Position numbers and translations under genes: made by a program | NCBI GenBank assembly: GCA_028095005.1 | Contig: CM051460.1 | Span: 112,875,039 to 112,939,038, forward strand | Source: Rhynchospora pubera | Taxonomy: Eukaryota; Streptophyta; Magnoliopsida; Poales; Cyperaceae | Direction: 5' to 3' | DNA length: 64,000 nt | Notes under the pieces: generated by a model | Told to the model about the DNA's origin: nothing | Seen by the model: the letters and a program-made list of their open reading frames with translations, nothing else | The model's database searches: none | Shown: positions 23,033 to 34,708 of the stretch, piece after piece | Numbering within the stretch: the stretch's first letter is position 1 | How the letters are laid out: each line of letters begins with the position of its first letter

Positions 23033-23534
23033 CAGTACTCCCGACCGGGAGTACTATCCGAGATTAATCGCTAATGGATTAATCTCGGACGGGCAAATAG
23101 ACCTAAAATAGTTCAAATTCCGACAATTTGGTCTTATATGACAATACTTAACTAAAAGAGATGCAAACACCGATTATAACCATTAGGGTTAATGCACATA
23201 CAAATCGACAAATTAACAAAAAAAATTATTGAGGATTAAAATAAAATTACCGTAATTGCCCTTCTCTTGATCGATCGGCCTCTTCAATAAGAAAACCTCA
23301 AATTCGAATTTTTTTAGCTCTCCTTTGATCTCCTTTGCATCCTCCAATGATTTTTCAATTTTTTTGATTTTTGCAAATTTTTTGCTATTTTATTTATATG
23401 GTTTTTGAGAGTAAGAAAATTTTCGATTTTGTAGAGAAAGGATAATTAGCCATGAACAGTATATGACCCTTGAGAGAGAGAGGAATAGTGAAGGAAGACA
23501 TGTATTTCGACTAATAAATATCTGCCTATTTTTA

Positions 23535-23822
23535 GTACCGGTTTTTTATAAAAAACCGGTACTAAAAATCGCTTAAAAATAAAAAAAAACGTTTTTATTT
23601 TAGTACCCGGTTTTTTATAAAAAACCGGTACTAAAAAATAATTAATTAGTACCGGTTTTTTATAAAAAACCGGTACTAAAATAAAAATGTTTTTTTTTTA
23701 TTTTTAAGACGATTTTTAGTACCGGTTTTTTAAAAAAACCGGTACTAAATAATATATCTGACAATTACGAAAATGCCATGATTTATTATTAGTACCGGTT
23801 TTCTTAAAAACCGGTACTAAAA
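23535..23822. repeat. CACTA1 right subterminal palindrome array
   Basis: Five copies of the AGTACCGG palindrome (near 23535, 23602, 23645, 23716 and 23791), the outer ones with shortened A/T loops. They mirror the left array and end about 18 bp before the TAGTG terminus. Confidence 0.92.
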
Positions 23823-23933
23823 ATCTTTTTTGTTGTAGTGTGTGTTAAAAATTCAATCTACGCAGCGAAAATTAAATTTTAGAACTATTGTGTTAAAAAT
23901 TTGAGCGTTTACGCAGCTAAAGTTAAGTTTTCA

Positions 23934-24075
23934 GGCTCCGTTTGGATAGGTGTGGGAAGAAGAAAAGAAGTGGGAAGAAGTATTGAAAAGTGTGTAACTT
24001 TGTGAAGAGTTTGGATTGTTTATAATAAATTTGGGCCTTCTTCCTTCTTCCTTCTTCCTATATCCAAACGGTGCC
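23934..24075. mobile_element. Tourist-like MITE, copy 2
   Basis: 142 bp, ends GGCTCCGTTTGGATA and TATCCAAACGGTGCC, flanked by TCA and TTA (probably a mutated 3-bp duplication). Body closely resembles copy 3 at 51112, including GTGTGTAACTTTGTGAAGAG. It lies about 90 bp outside CACTA1. Confidence 0.78.
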
Positions 24076-25201
24076 TTAGCTCCATGTGGTACGGTGCAAC
24101 TTTAACCGGACAAGAACTATGCCTCTTAGGCTTAGTTAGTATGAGGATCTCTGAAAAATCACATACAAGATAAAAATGAACACACTATTACTGAGATTCA
24201 GCACCAACTTAGTGTCTACGTTCTCTACACATTCATATTTTTTTTGTTTATTTTCTATAAATTTTTTTAGATACATCATTTGAGCAAGAAGGGAAGATAA
24301 AGATAACAAATTACATGAGGCAACTAGCCATTTTGATAATAAAATTATTATATACAAAATTCTTGTCTTTATTCATTAGAAAAACGTCTCACAATTCGTA
24401 CGTCTTCTATGAAAAAATTGACACAGTATTGATTCGTTCTTGCCAAAATATGACAAGTTGGCACAAAACTTCAATGAGAAATCTGTAAATTTCGACCAGA
24501 AATTTACTTTGTTCACCTCTAGTTCAACATCTTTCGGTATGAAATTAGTTTCTATTGTCTAAACACTTGCTCTTTTATGTTGAACCATCGACACGAACCT
24601 CACGGTATATCATTAAATCTACAAAGACACATATTTAAATCTCATTTTTCAACACTCCCTCTCAAGTTACCGTGTGCACACATGAAATATCTAACCTGCG
24701 AAATTACTCATTTGGTTAAGTATCAGTGATTGGTTCTTTATCATGGTTAATTAAGTATCATTTTTGGATTTTCCCACATGTTGTTTTATAGCGACTCGCC
24801 AGGCCATCAACCAATACTCCAATAGCATCGCATCACTTAACTCGCCTGGCCATCAACCAATACTCCAATCAATTTGAGATCCACAATATTTTCCAATAAA
24901 CTTGAAAATCTTTCCAAAAATTTCGATTATACTATAATGTGTCAAACAAGTAGTTGAACTCCACCTAAACTTGATTTAAGTAGAAGACCATTTCTAGTAA
25001 ATTTCGGTTGGCCTTTCAAAATAAAAATGAAAGAGAAATTAGTGCTTAATTAGTGCCACTTGACTTAAAATATTTGTTTCGAAATAAGCATTCAAATGCA
25101 ACAACAAGACTTGACGTTAGATTTGACCAGATACTTTTCACACAACGTTTGACATTTTAGTCTTTTTTTTCATTATTTTTGAAAGATAGGACAGGAACAC
25201 T
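24076..25201. other. Gene-free AT-rich DNA between CACTA1 and CACTA2
   Basis: No gene. A phrase near CGCCAGGCCATCAACCAATA is duplicated at about 24787-24814 and 24842-24869, about 55 bp apart. The last bases (ACT at 25199-25201) are the CACTA2 target duplication. Confidence 0.5.
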
Positions 25202-26011
25202 CACTACTAGAATGCAACTTATCTGCAACGTCAATAGGCGTCCCTATTTCGACACGAAAAGTCCTTTACGTCCACTTAGCGACGCTACCTAAGGGACCCC
25301 GATAATCTAGCCCCTAATACTAAACATCTAGGTCGGACTGTCGCTAATTAATTTACTACGTCCTTAATTCTGGGTCACTACAACAACTCAAGCGTTCTCG
25401 TTGGATGGCTGATTCGGTGGTTAAGTGCGTCGTAACTTAGAGTTTACCGTGTCGTTATGTCGACGCCTTCACTCAGCGACCCAGATAATATATTGTCAGA
25501 GTTTGGTGGGTCCCACATTCGATTACAGTCGGTATGGTGACGTTGTTAATTACCGACCCTAATAATATATCGCGGGGCCCGCCGTCAGAATTTAGTGGGG
25601 ACCATAGTATATATTCTTGTATGTGTGCGTTGCTATTAATTTGAATCCAGGACGTCATTAGAGCGACACAATTGTTAATATCCGTATCAATTTCATTTAT
25701 ATAGCCATTCAATTTTTCCCATACCAATTAGGTACAATTACTATTTAATTCATATTATTTTAATCCATCACAGATATTTGCAAATCACAAGCATATATAT
25801 CACATTGTATCAAAAAAAGATCACACAATTGAGCACAAAATCTAATTTAATTCATAAATTTCATTTCATTAAAAAGAAAATCAACATCCAATACATTAAT
25901 TAGAAATAACCAACTAACAAATATTCTGATGGATTAAAATCAACATCCAGTACAAATCAGAGTTCTATACATAAGAGCATGACAATCTAACTATGCCACG
26001 ATGAAGTTTTT

Positions 26012-28671
26012 CTAACTTAAATTTTGAAAACCATCCATATATTCATGATCCACTTGCTCGTGCAATAAAGACGTGTATTTTCCAATAGAAGCTTGCTCGC
26101 GCAAAGTCGATGCTGCAACGGGCCCTATTGAACTGTTGTTGCCAACATCTGGTGGTGCAAAACTTCTATGTTGCTGAAAAATGATCAAAACATGAAACCC
26201 AGTGGGGAGGGCCTACCACTTTGCTTTTTAACTAAATAAAAGCAAAAATACAGCCACAATTCTATGTAGGTATTGCAGATTGGTATCACACAGACTGAAG
26301 TTTATACATGATTTGTTTGAATGCCATATAATAGGACTAGTCATACAGTAACTAACATGCCAAAAGTTGTTTCAATTCACTTAACTTAACCATACAGTAA
26401 CTAACATGCCATACAGTAACTAACAGGATATGGTTATTTCCAAACTTTCTTAAATATTTGTAACTAACATGATATGGTTATTTCTAGCAAGTCCATCAAC
26501 AAAGTTAAACAAAATTATTAAAAAATTGACCAAACCAGATGGTGGTGGACACAAGGTTCTGACTAGGTGCTGTTGTGTACCCTTAGAGATCCATATCTCA
26601 GTGACACAAGAGAAAGTAGAAAATTTAACTAAACCTTTTGAAAAATGCAGGTGGATTTACATATCAGTTTGGTCTGTTATGCCATCAGCCATTAGCCTAA
26701 CAAAGAAACTAGATTATCTGCCTTGATTTTTGTTGTCTCAGTGATTAACAGGCAACGATTGATTCTTAGAATAGCCTTGTAAAAATCTGACTCAGTCTTG
26801 CAAAAATTGATGGAAACTGAGCCCACACAATTTCTATCACAATAAATATTGGTACTTACCATAATGTTGGTTGGTGTGGATTGGCTAAGTCTTGCAAAAA
26901 TTTGACTAAACATCAGCTGGTTTGCTGCCTCCTTCCTCTCTTGCTCTGCACGGTCTTTGACTCGTTCTTCAGCGTATCTTTGCTCACGCTTCTCGAGCAG
27001 TTTCTGAACCTCTTCTTTGGTGTACATTGTTGATGCAAAGGTTGCAGTAAAGGATGAATAACTGGAGGGTCTAGCACGTCTGTTTGTTGGTGTTGGCATC
27101 TCACTGTATTCGAGCAAGCTTCCAAATCCAAAAGTCCTTCCCTTGTTTACTTTACGAGATGCAATCATAAATAAGACATCCTCAGTTTTGTTCTTGCATT
27201 CCGGATCCTGTTGCAACTCTTTGACACGATCCTATGTAAATGTTCAATGAATTATAAAATCAGACTTAAAGGTCACTGATTACAAATAGAATTTATAACA
27301 AATAAGGAATGAAACATGAAAACTAAATAGAATTTGCACAATCAGATCATTTATCTAAATTATCAGTTAACTAGCGGTCACTATTTTCATCAAAGAATAC
27401 ACTAAATACTAATGACTAAATAATAATGAGTGCTAATAAGGTGGCAAGTAGAAAAGTTAGCTTACAAATATATATTTTTGGGCATCATAAAAAAATACCA
27501 AGTTGTCAGATTGCATGGCATCTTCTCCACCTTCCATCTCAGTTGTGGCATCATTCTCTTGGGACACATCGCTGCCACGAGAAGTTTTCTTTTTCTTCTT
27601 AGGCACATGGAGGTGAATGTACAATTCAGTTTTAGTTGGATCCTTATCTGTATTATGATGTAGTCAATATAACCTATTTAGCGAAATTCAATGAAACATA
27701 TTAATATGTTAATAAGAATACCCATTGCTTCTCATGTTGATAAGCACTCTTACTTCCTCCACAATGTTTGGCAACTTGCCCAGAGTTGACTCGGTTTTCT
27801 CTTGCCTGCACGCATTGGTTTTTATACTCCTCTGTACACCAGAGGTCACACAAAAGTGTCCAATTTTCAGCATTCTTACACCAATCAGGGACCTGCTGTT
27901 TCCACTTATCAATGTCGTCACCAAAATCTTCCTTGCATTTGTTTCGGCATCGACCAAGCACCTCTTTAAACCTTTTTGCAGCGATTCTTTCCAAAACCTC
28001 TTGACACTTTCCAGGATTTTCAGGACAGTCTGGCACATTAAGGCACCTCCACCTATAGCAAGTCTGCACAAGACATTTTGGAACAGTATATATGATGGCA
28101 CAAATAGTAATTTTTAAGATGATGGTAGACTGTACATATGATCCAACAATGCATTATTATCTAAGAATAGACATTTTGGAACAAATAGACATTTGATGAC
28201 AGGAACAGTACATATGACGGCAGGAACAATGCATATGATCCACCAATGATTTATTATCTAAGAAATGTTTGTAAAGGATTCAACAAGTAGTCATTTTTAG
28301 CAAGTGGAGGGTTCAAGATGTTACCAGAAACTGTTCCAGAACCAAAGCCTTAGCCTTGGCACTAAATTCGTGGAAGCTATTCCATGGGCCATCAAAAGTT
28401 TCCAGTGCAACCTTGCAAATGGTGGTTGGAAGCTTTGTGCAATATGGATCGGAGTCGAACTCCCTCATACCAACAGGCCAGACCAGAGATCGATCAGTTA
28501 CAACGCTAGTTGGCTCCTTCCTAGAACTGCTTCCTCTCCCTCGACGTTTGAGTGCACTATTGGATTCCTCCCTTTCAGGGACCCGTTCAATTTGGAGTTA
28601 TTGATTTTGTGCTGCATAGTTTGTGGGCCGACTTCTCCTCACTCCGGATTTGGTAACCATGATGGCTCGAT
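26012..28671 (-). CDS. CACTA2 TNP1-like protein (Transposase_24 type), nearly intact
   Basis: Five coding exons: 28671..28325, 28063..27722, 27642..27466, 27231..26860 and 26173..26012. All are joined at phase 0 by GT-AG introns. From ATG 28660 this gives 462 residues but with an in-frame TAA at codon 21 (28600..28598); a later in-frame ATG at 28468 would give 398 residues. Exon 1 ends ETFDGPWNSFHEFSAKAKAL. Exon 2 has Transposase_24 features (ERIAAKRFKEVLGRCRNK, WTLLCDLWCTEEYKN). Exon 4 has KGRTFGFGSLLEYS and a Glu/Arg coiled coil (EEVQKLLEKREQRYAEERV). Exon 5 is a 53-residue tail ending DGFQNLS. TNP1/TNPA-type proteins bind subterminal repeats during transposition. It is less decayed than its neighbours. 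Type and exon joins are inferred by eye. Confidence 0.8.
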
Positions 28672-29107
28672 CTGTGATAAGAAACATCATATCTATTAGA
28701 AAAGATTGCAGGCCTGATTACTATTACACCTAAAAATTCATGCATCTATTAATGTGCAATCACTGTAATGAACTACCCAACAAACAACTCATGATTCAGT
28801 TAGGACTAGTAGTGGCACAATGCATTTAGTATGCACTCCAAACAATTCATGATTCAGTTCAGACTAGTAGTGGCACAATACAATATATGAAACCAAACTT
28901 GTGTTGACTGGTACAATACATAGTATGTGAATCAATTACTAAGGCTACTAAATCAATCAATACAACAGGCCAGACATTAATAAGAATTTTACACCTCTTA
29001 AGCCTCAAATTGTGAGACATACAGAATTTTTAAGACAATACAATTTCAGAAATGCAATAACAAGGATTTATAAAATAGAAATCAGAAATGGATTGGAGAA
29101 ACCGTAC
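28672..29107. other. CACTA2 leader intron DNA with a tandem duplication
   Basis: Upstream of the TNP1-like start exon. Contains two copies of a roughly 65-bp phrase around ATGATTCAGTTAGGACTAGT (about 28790 and 28850). A splice acceptor at 28672-28673 implies at least one upstream non-coding exon. Confidence 0.5.
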
Positions 29108-30443
29108 CTCCAATAGAAGCCAATTTTTAATCTAAATGCAGGAAAAAAAAAGAGAGAAAGTTAGAAATGTGGGGTTAACATATAATAAGAAGGGCCACAC
29201 CAGAACAACTACAAATGTGATTCAACAGCATTTTCTTAATTTATGACAAAATTTCAGCATATGTTCTATCATATTGAACAACTAATTGCTTTGGCATCTT
29301 AAACTAAAGTTTATAATAAAGCATTTCATAAAATAATAGGTTTTGATGCCTATCAAGCAATAATAGTTATACACAACCCCAGCCATGACACCAGTTATAC
29401 ACAACCAGAACCACTATCAATTCAAAATTCTTCAATAAAAGGGGAATTATTCAATCTACAAATATGAGTCCAATTTAGAAGAGAGAAGAGAAATTGATTT
29501 GAGAAACCATACCTCCAAGAGCTCCAGGAAATAGACTATCCAACTTCTGACCTAAATGCAGAAAAGAGAGAAGATAAAATAAGTAAGAAATTGAGGGATA
29601 AATTAAGAAATATAAGTAGGATATAGAGAATAGAATATGCCATCAAGTCATCAGTTCTTTTGCAAGCAATTCACAGTCCCTATTTGACGTCTGTCATAAA
29701 TAGAAAAAATGATGATAAAGAAACCATCTGATAAATATGTAGAAAAAATGCTTGCTACTCACAAGAATGCTTAACAAACATTGTTTATTTCTCCTTAACA
29801 AACTTTTACTATCTGGTGTCATGGCTTTATTCATTTTTTCAAGGAGAAAAATAGAAAAAATGATGATAAAGAAACCATACCTCCAGAAGTTGGATGAGCC
29901 TAGTTAGCCTACAGAGAGAATATACATATTAGTTTACAATAAAATGAATTTTACTTTCTGTCATTAAATCAATGTTTGAGAAACTATGATCTAATCTTAT
30001 GTACCTGACGTTACAACTTTGAGGAGATTATGCTTATTGACAACATACAGTAGAGTCACTAACACACCACACATGCTCACAACTAACAGTAACAAAGATT
30101 TTTAGACTCTGACAAGATAGTGTTTTACATTTTACCATCCTGAACTAAATGAACTAACTTCCTGAACAAATAAGCGAGAAAACAAAAAATAACATACCAA
30201 AGTTGGGGCTTAATTAGAAGTTTAGAACCAATATTGTACCAAGTAGCCTAACCATAGCACACAACTATGCAACTATGCAACCAAGCGTAAATAATACTAT
30301 TTGTTTCATTCCTAATTAAATATTTCAGGAACTAAATGAACTAAATGTGTATTAACTGAATGAACTAAATAAACTAAGTTAGAAATAGAAATCAATTTAG
30401 AAAAAGAAATCATACCTCCAATAGAAACCAACGATTAATTATC
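29108..30443 (-). other. Array of four microexon-like cassettes in the CACTA2 leader
   Basis: Four short blocks on the minus strand, each preceded by a pyrimidine/AG acceptor and followed by GTAYGRTTTC: 30443..30416 (28 nt), 29908..29881 (28 nt), 29551..29513 (39 nt) and 29131..29108 (24 nt). They share sequence such as TTGGTTTCTATTGGAG or AACTTCTGGAG at the 3' edge, and the flanks also match, so they look like diverged tandem duplicates (spacing 365-535 bp). They lie between a possible first exon (ending about 30846) and the coding start exon of the TNP1-like gene. Most contain stops, so they would be alternative 5'-UTR exons. No transcript evidence is available here. Confidence 0.55.
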
Positions 30444-31277
30444 CTGAAAGCAGAAAAATTGAAACTAAGTTAGAAATAGAAAAAGTTAGAAAAAAGAAAT
30501 ATATACCAATAATATTGATATGTACCATCTATACAAATATATGAGATTATTGCTGGTCCTTAGGGCACAATTGGGATCTACCAATATGTATATCAGTTGA
30601 TGTCAATGCATAATTGGTGTTCTCTTGGAAGAAAAGTCTCAATTCAGTTCTCAAAAGCTACGAACCCTACCTCAATTTAGTCTCAATTAAGCAACGAACC
30701 CTACCTCAATTAAGTTCAAATTAGGAATGAAAATTAGAAAAAAAAGCCTCAATTCAGTTCACAAAAACTTGGATAGATTGGTACAGATACAACTTAGAAA
30801 TCAAGTTAGAAAAAGAAATCGCAGAAAATATTAAGAGAAAATTACCGGAATATGAGCGCCTGAATGAAAAGCTTCAATCAAAGGGGAATGAAAATTGCTT
30901 ATGTATTGGACGAAAAATATTAGCGCCTGAATGAAAATTTTTCGTAATTGGGGGGAAATAATTTTGGCAAAAGATGTATTTGGGGGAAAATTGCGAAATA
31001 CTTTTAGCGCCTGAATGAAAATTGGAGCGGAGATGTATTTGGGGGGAAATAATTTTCCAAAATTTTCAGATCTATTTTAGCGAAGATGTATCTGGGGGAG
31101 ATGTATCTAGCGCGCCCTGCAATTATCTATTGCACCTGAAATACAATGACGCATCTTCACTATCGACTAAAGATCCGACGATTAGGAAATTATCGTAGAT
31201 GTGTATTGTAGGGAATAAATTTAAATTAGGAAATTATTTTGTTGATTATAAACTCATATCATGTATTTTGTATTATT

Positions 31278-31470
31278 TTTACATTCTAAATTTATAGTAA
31301 ATTTGTATCATTATCATGTAAAAACATGAAAAAAAACATACGAAATTTTTTTGTTTATTATATAAAAGAATTTACATTCTAAGTTTATAGTAAATTTGTA
31401 TCATTATCATGTAAAAACATGAAAAAAAAACATACAAATTTTTGTTTGTTTATTATATAAAAGAATTTCA
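31278..31470. repeat. Two-copy tandem repeat, period about 93 bp
   Basis: Phrase from TTTACATTCTAA to the poly-A/T stretch near TTATTATATAAAAGAA occurs twice in a row. AT-rich, no coding sense. Confidence 0.75.
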
Positions 31471-31628
31471 TATAAATTTCATTACATTAATGATAATTAA
31501 TACATACGAGTGCATTATCTACTTTTGTTCGTTAGACTAATGATAATACAATAATACATACATATTGTTCATGTAGGAAAAAACACATATGAATTTAATT
31601 TTTATATAAATCATACATGTTTATTATC

Positions 31629-31838
31629 TACTTTGACCAATTGCATGATATGACTTGCATGTGTGTTACTAAGGTAAATAAAATTTTGCTATACTTTGAC
31701 CAATTGCATGATATGACTTGCATGTGTGTAACTAAGGTAAATAAAATTTTGCTATACTTTGACCAATTGCATGATATGACTTGCATGTGTGTAACTAAGG
31801 TAAATAACATTTTGCTATACTTTGACCAATTGCATGAT
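31629..31838. repeat. 63-bp tandem repeat, about 3.3 copies
   Basis: Units beginning CTTTGACCAATTGCATGATA are nearly identical. Because 63 is divisible by three they create false open frames on both strands. They lie in the gene-free centre of CACTA2 between its divergent genes. Confidence 0.92.
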
Positions 31839-31870
31839 CATAAATGGTCAATTGGGATCTATAAATAAAA

Positions 31871-33599
31871 TCTAGTTAGAATTAGGGGAAAAAATAACAA
31901 ATAGAATGTAACAAATTAATATTATTATATATTTTTTTGAGGTTTGACCAAGGATGTAACAAATATATTTGATAAGGGAGGAATGGGCTTATATTATTGA
32001 ACAAAGGAAACTCCAAATCTTAATATTACATATATGTGAGCAAAGGAAACCATTTATATTATTGAACAAGCATATTATGTATCTTCAAGTCTTAATATTA
32101 CATATTAATATTAGATGAAGGAAACTATTAAGAATATATACACATATCTTAATGTATGTATTTCAAGCCAATGAAGATCCTAAAGATACTAAAGTAGGTG
32201 GTCTATATATCTCCAATTCACCATTTAATTGTGCTTTTTTTTTGTATTTAATATTATTTATTTAAAAAAAATTATATGCACAAAAAGGAGATATGTGTAT
32301 ATATTCTTAATTTAAAGTTTAATTATTGGTTTTTACATAAGAAGAAAAGATATTACGGGATTTATTAAGAAAAAGAAATAGAATTATTTTTTGTCCCTTT
32401 TTAAAGGTCATGAACGATTATCTTTCTTTTAAAAATCTTCAAAAGAAATTTTAATGATCTTCAGGCTATACTAAATAAGTCCAGTAGTTTCTGTTTTCAT
32501 GCTCATTCATGTCTGTTGTAGTGTCTCACATTGAGAACATTCATTCATAAGGAAATAATTAAACAAATACATAAATAAAAGCAAACAAAAATTTTAGAAC
32601 TAAAATAAAAATATGATATTATGCTTTAGCATCTTTAGAATCTTCATTGGCTTCAAATACATACACTAAAATGGAAAAAGAATAAATAAATCCTCTAAAA
32701 TAAATCATGGAAGTGTAATAATAGTATCATAATCGTTTATTATTAATTGTTTCCTTCGTCTAATATTAAGACTTGAATATACATAATATGCAATATGCAA
32801 TATAATATGGATTGATTTATCTCCTTTTAAAAATTACAATATAATTAAAAAGCGAGTCATTAGCAAATTGATACTATGATGCTAATTGGGTTGGCGTTCA
32901 ATCCTGAATGTGACTATCAAAATATTCTTCAATTAATTAATCAAGCAAACATCAAATATTCCAAGATGATGTACCAATCAGCTACATTAGAAATAAAATA
33001 GTTAAGTATCTAGTGGCCAAAAAAATAACAAGGCAAACCAACAATAATACTATCAAATATATCTTGGTCAAACCTGAAAAAAATATATAATAATATTAAT
33101 AATATAAATTCCAATATTATTATATCTTGGTCAAACAACAAAAAATTCCTTTGTTTCTTTTTGAGGAATGGGCTTAATGTACTAATGTTATATAAAAAAA
33201 ATTTAGGAAAAAGAAAATGAAAAATTAAAAATAAATTTAGGCCATTCATTTAAGTCGTAATTAATTATAAATATTTATCATTCTGAAAAAATGATTTAGA
33301 TTTAAAAAAAGACCCACCACCTGACTGGTGGGACCTTTTGTATGTCTGCTCAAGTTATTCTACCGAAATCCAGATCTCACCTGGCTCCTCACCACTTCGT
33401 TTACTTGCTTGCGCTAGCCTTCCAAAGGACTATATATATATAGTTTCTATCCGGAAGCTATTTTTCTATTGTGGGACTAACTCTCCACTATATTTGAATT
33501 CGGATATATTTTTTGACTTTCGGTCTGCTCCTCACTTGATATATTTAAATCCCACTGTATTTCATTTCCATCTAACTCTCCACTATATTTCATTTCCGT
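31871..33599. other. Gene-free AT-rich centre of CACTA2
   Basis: No coding region. An inverted pair around AAGAATATATACACATATCT (about 32128-32150) and its complement (about 32285-32310) may be a small eroded MITE. From about 33420 the composition changes toward promoter and leader of the plus-strand gene. Confidence 0.45.
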
Positions 33600-34708
33600 C
33601 AAACCCTAGCAAAGAGGAAAACAGGAAAAGCAGCGATCTCTCGGAAGGCAAAGAGGAGAAGCTCTGTCTCTCTCTCCCTCAAAAATCAAGCTCCGTCTCT
33701 CTCTCAGTTGAGTTTGTATGTTTATGTAAATTTCTGAGAATAAATTAGGACTTTGCATGCTCGATGTACCTCGCCATTAGCAATTTCTAACTTCCTTTTG
33801 AGCTTTTTCATCTTCAAATAGACAAGCTTTGGGTGTCAGTCTTAAATAGCATTGGCATTAACTGGATTATTAGTACTTATTGAATTCCTTTTGAGCTTTT
33901 TCTGAATTCCTTTTGAGCTTTTTCTTCTTCAATAAGAAAATCTTGAATGAGCAGGAAAGGTGGTAACACAAATAGAAATTAAGTAAAAAATGTCGTATAA
34001 GGTTATGGTCCTGTCCTATTAACTGGATTATTAGTATTTATTGAGTTATAATTATGAGTATATTGTTGTTACCCTAATTCAGTTTGCTGTCTAATAGGAT
34101 ATTGAAATGTTGTCAGATGCCTTTCATGAATTCTGTTGCGATTAGGCTGCTTTTGCTCTTTCTCTTTTAACTAAATTCATGTTTTTTCTGGACTGCTTCT
34201 AACTTATGATTAGTTGCATTTGTACATTATCTTAGCACAATAACTAAATAGAATTCTTTAGTGATAGGACCCAAAGTATCTGACGTATAATAGATGACAA
34301 AGTGATGATCAGTTCCCCATCTGTTAGCTGTTGAATAATTGTGATGTAATAATTGCCATGTAAAATTCATGTGGTAGTCAATGTTTATTAACTATACATT
34401 CCAGGTTATTATATATACCGATAGTTATGACAGAAATTTTGTCTAGCAAGTGTCAGGATATCTATGTAGATCATACAATTTCAAATGCCAACTTACCAAT
34501 TTGTCTGTATCAATACATAGAAATAAGTATGCATGCTCCTTACATAAGTTCAGTTGGTAAAAAATCAAAGAAATATGAGGTCTAAAGTGCAAAAGATACT
34601 AATCGGATCGGGTTAAGTTTGTAATTAATATGTACACTTGCATATTGTATATCCCAAGCTGCAGTTTTCTGAGCTAATATTTGACTCTTTCTTTTTAAAC
34701 CTTTTCAG
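33600..34708 (+). promoter_or_regulatory. Leader and first intron of the plus-strand TNP1-like gene
   Basis: A pyrimidine- and GA-rich stretch (33600-33720, CTCTGTCTCTCTCTCCCTC) looks like a 5'-UTR. It is followed by about 1 kb of intron-like DNA ending in CCTTTTCAG at 34708, just before the coding exon. Inferred from composition and the acceptor. Confidence 0.4.

Larger units (their letters stand above)
16528..23840 (-). mobile_element. CACTA1: EnSpm/CACTA DNA transposon
   Basis: 7313 bp from CACTACGCC to ...TTGTAGTG, flanked by the 3-bp duplication TGT (16525-16527 and 23841-23843), the hallmark of CACTA insertion. Both ends hold arrays of a palindromic AGTACCGG subterminal repeat. Coding genes are on the minus strand: a truncated TNP2-type transposase (22712..21609), then a TNP1-Ulp1 type gene (20997..17658). 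The transposase catalytic domain is missing, so it is non-autonomous. Confidence 0.95.

Noticed and set aside
24787..24869. Direct duplication suggesting an insertion footprint
   Set aside because: The two copies are close and surround no element with recognisable ends; probably a local duplication.
27430..28699. Plus-strand frames opposite the minus TNP1-like gene
   Set aside because: Antisense shadows; the minus strand has phase-consistent exons and family motifs.
31617..31868. Open frames with a 21-residue protein repeat
   Set aside because: Produced by a 63-bp tandem repeat, open on both strands for the same reason; not a repeat protein.
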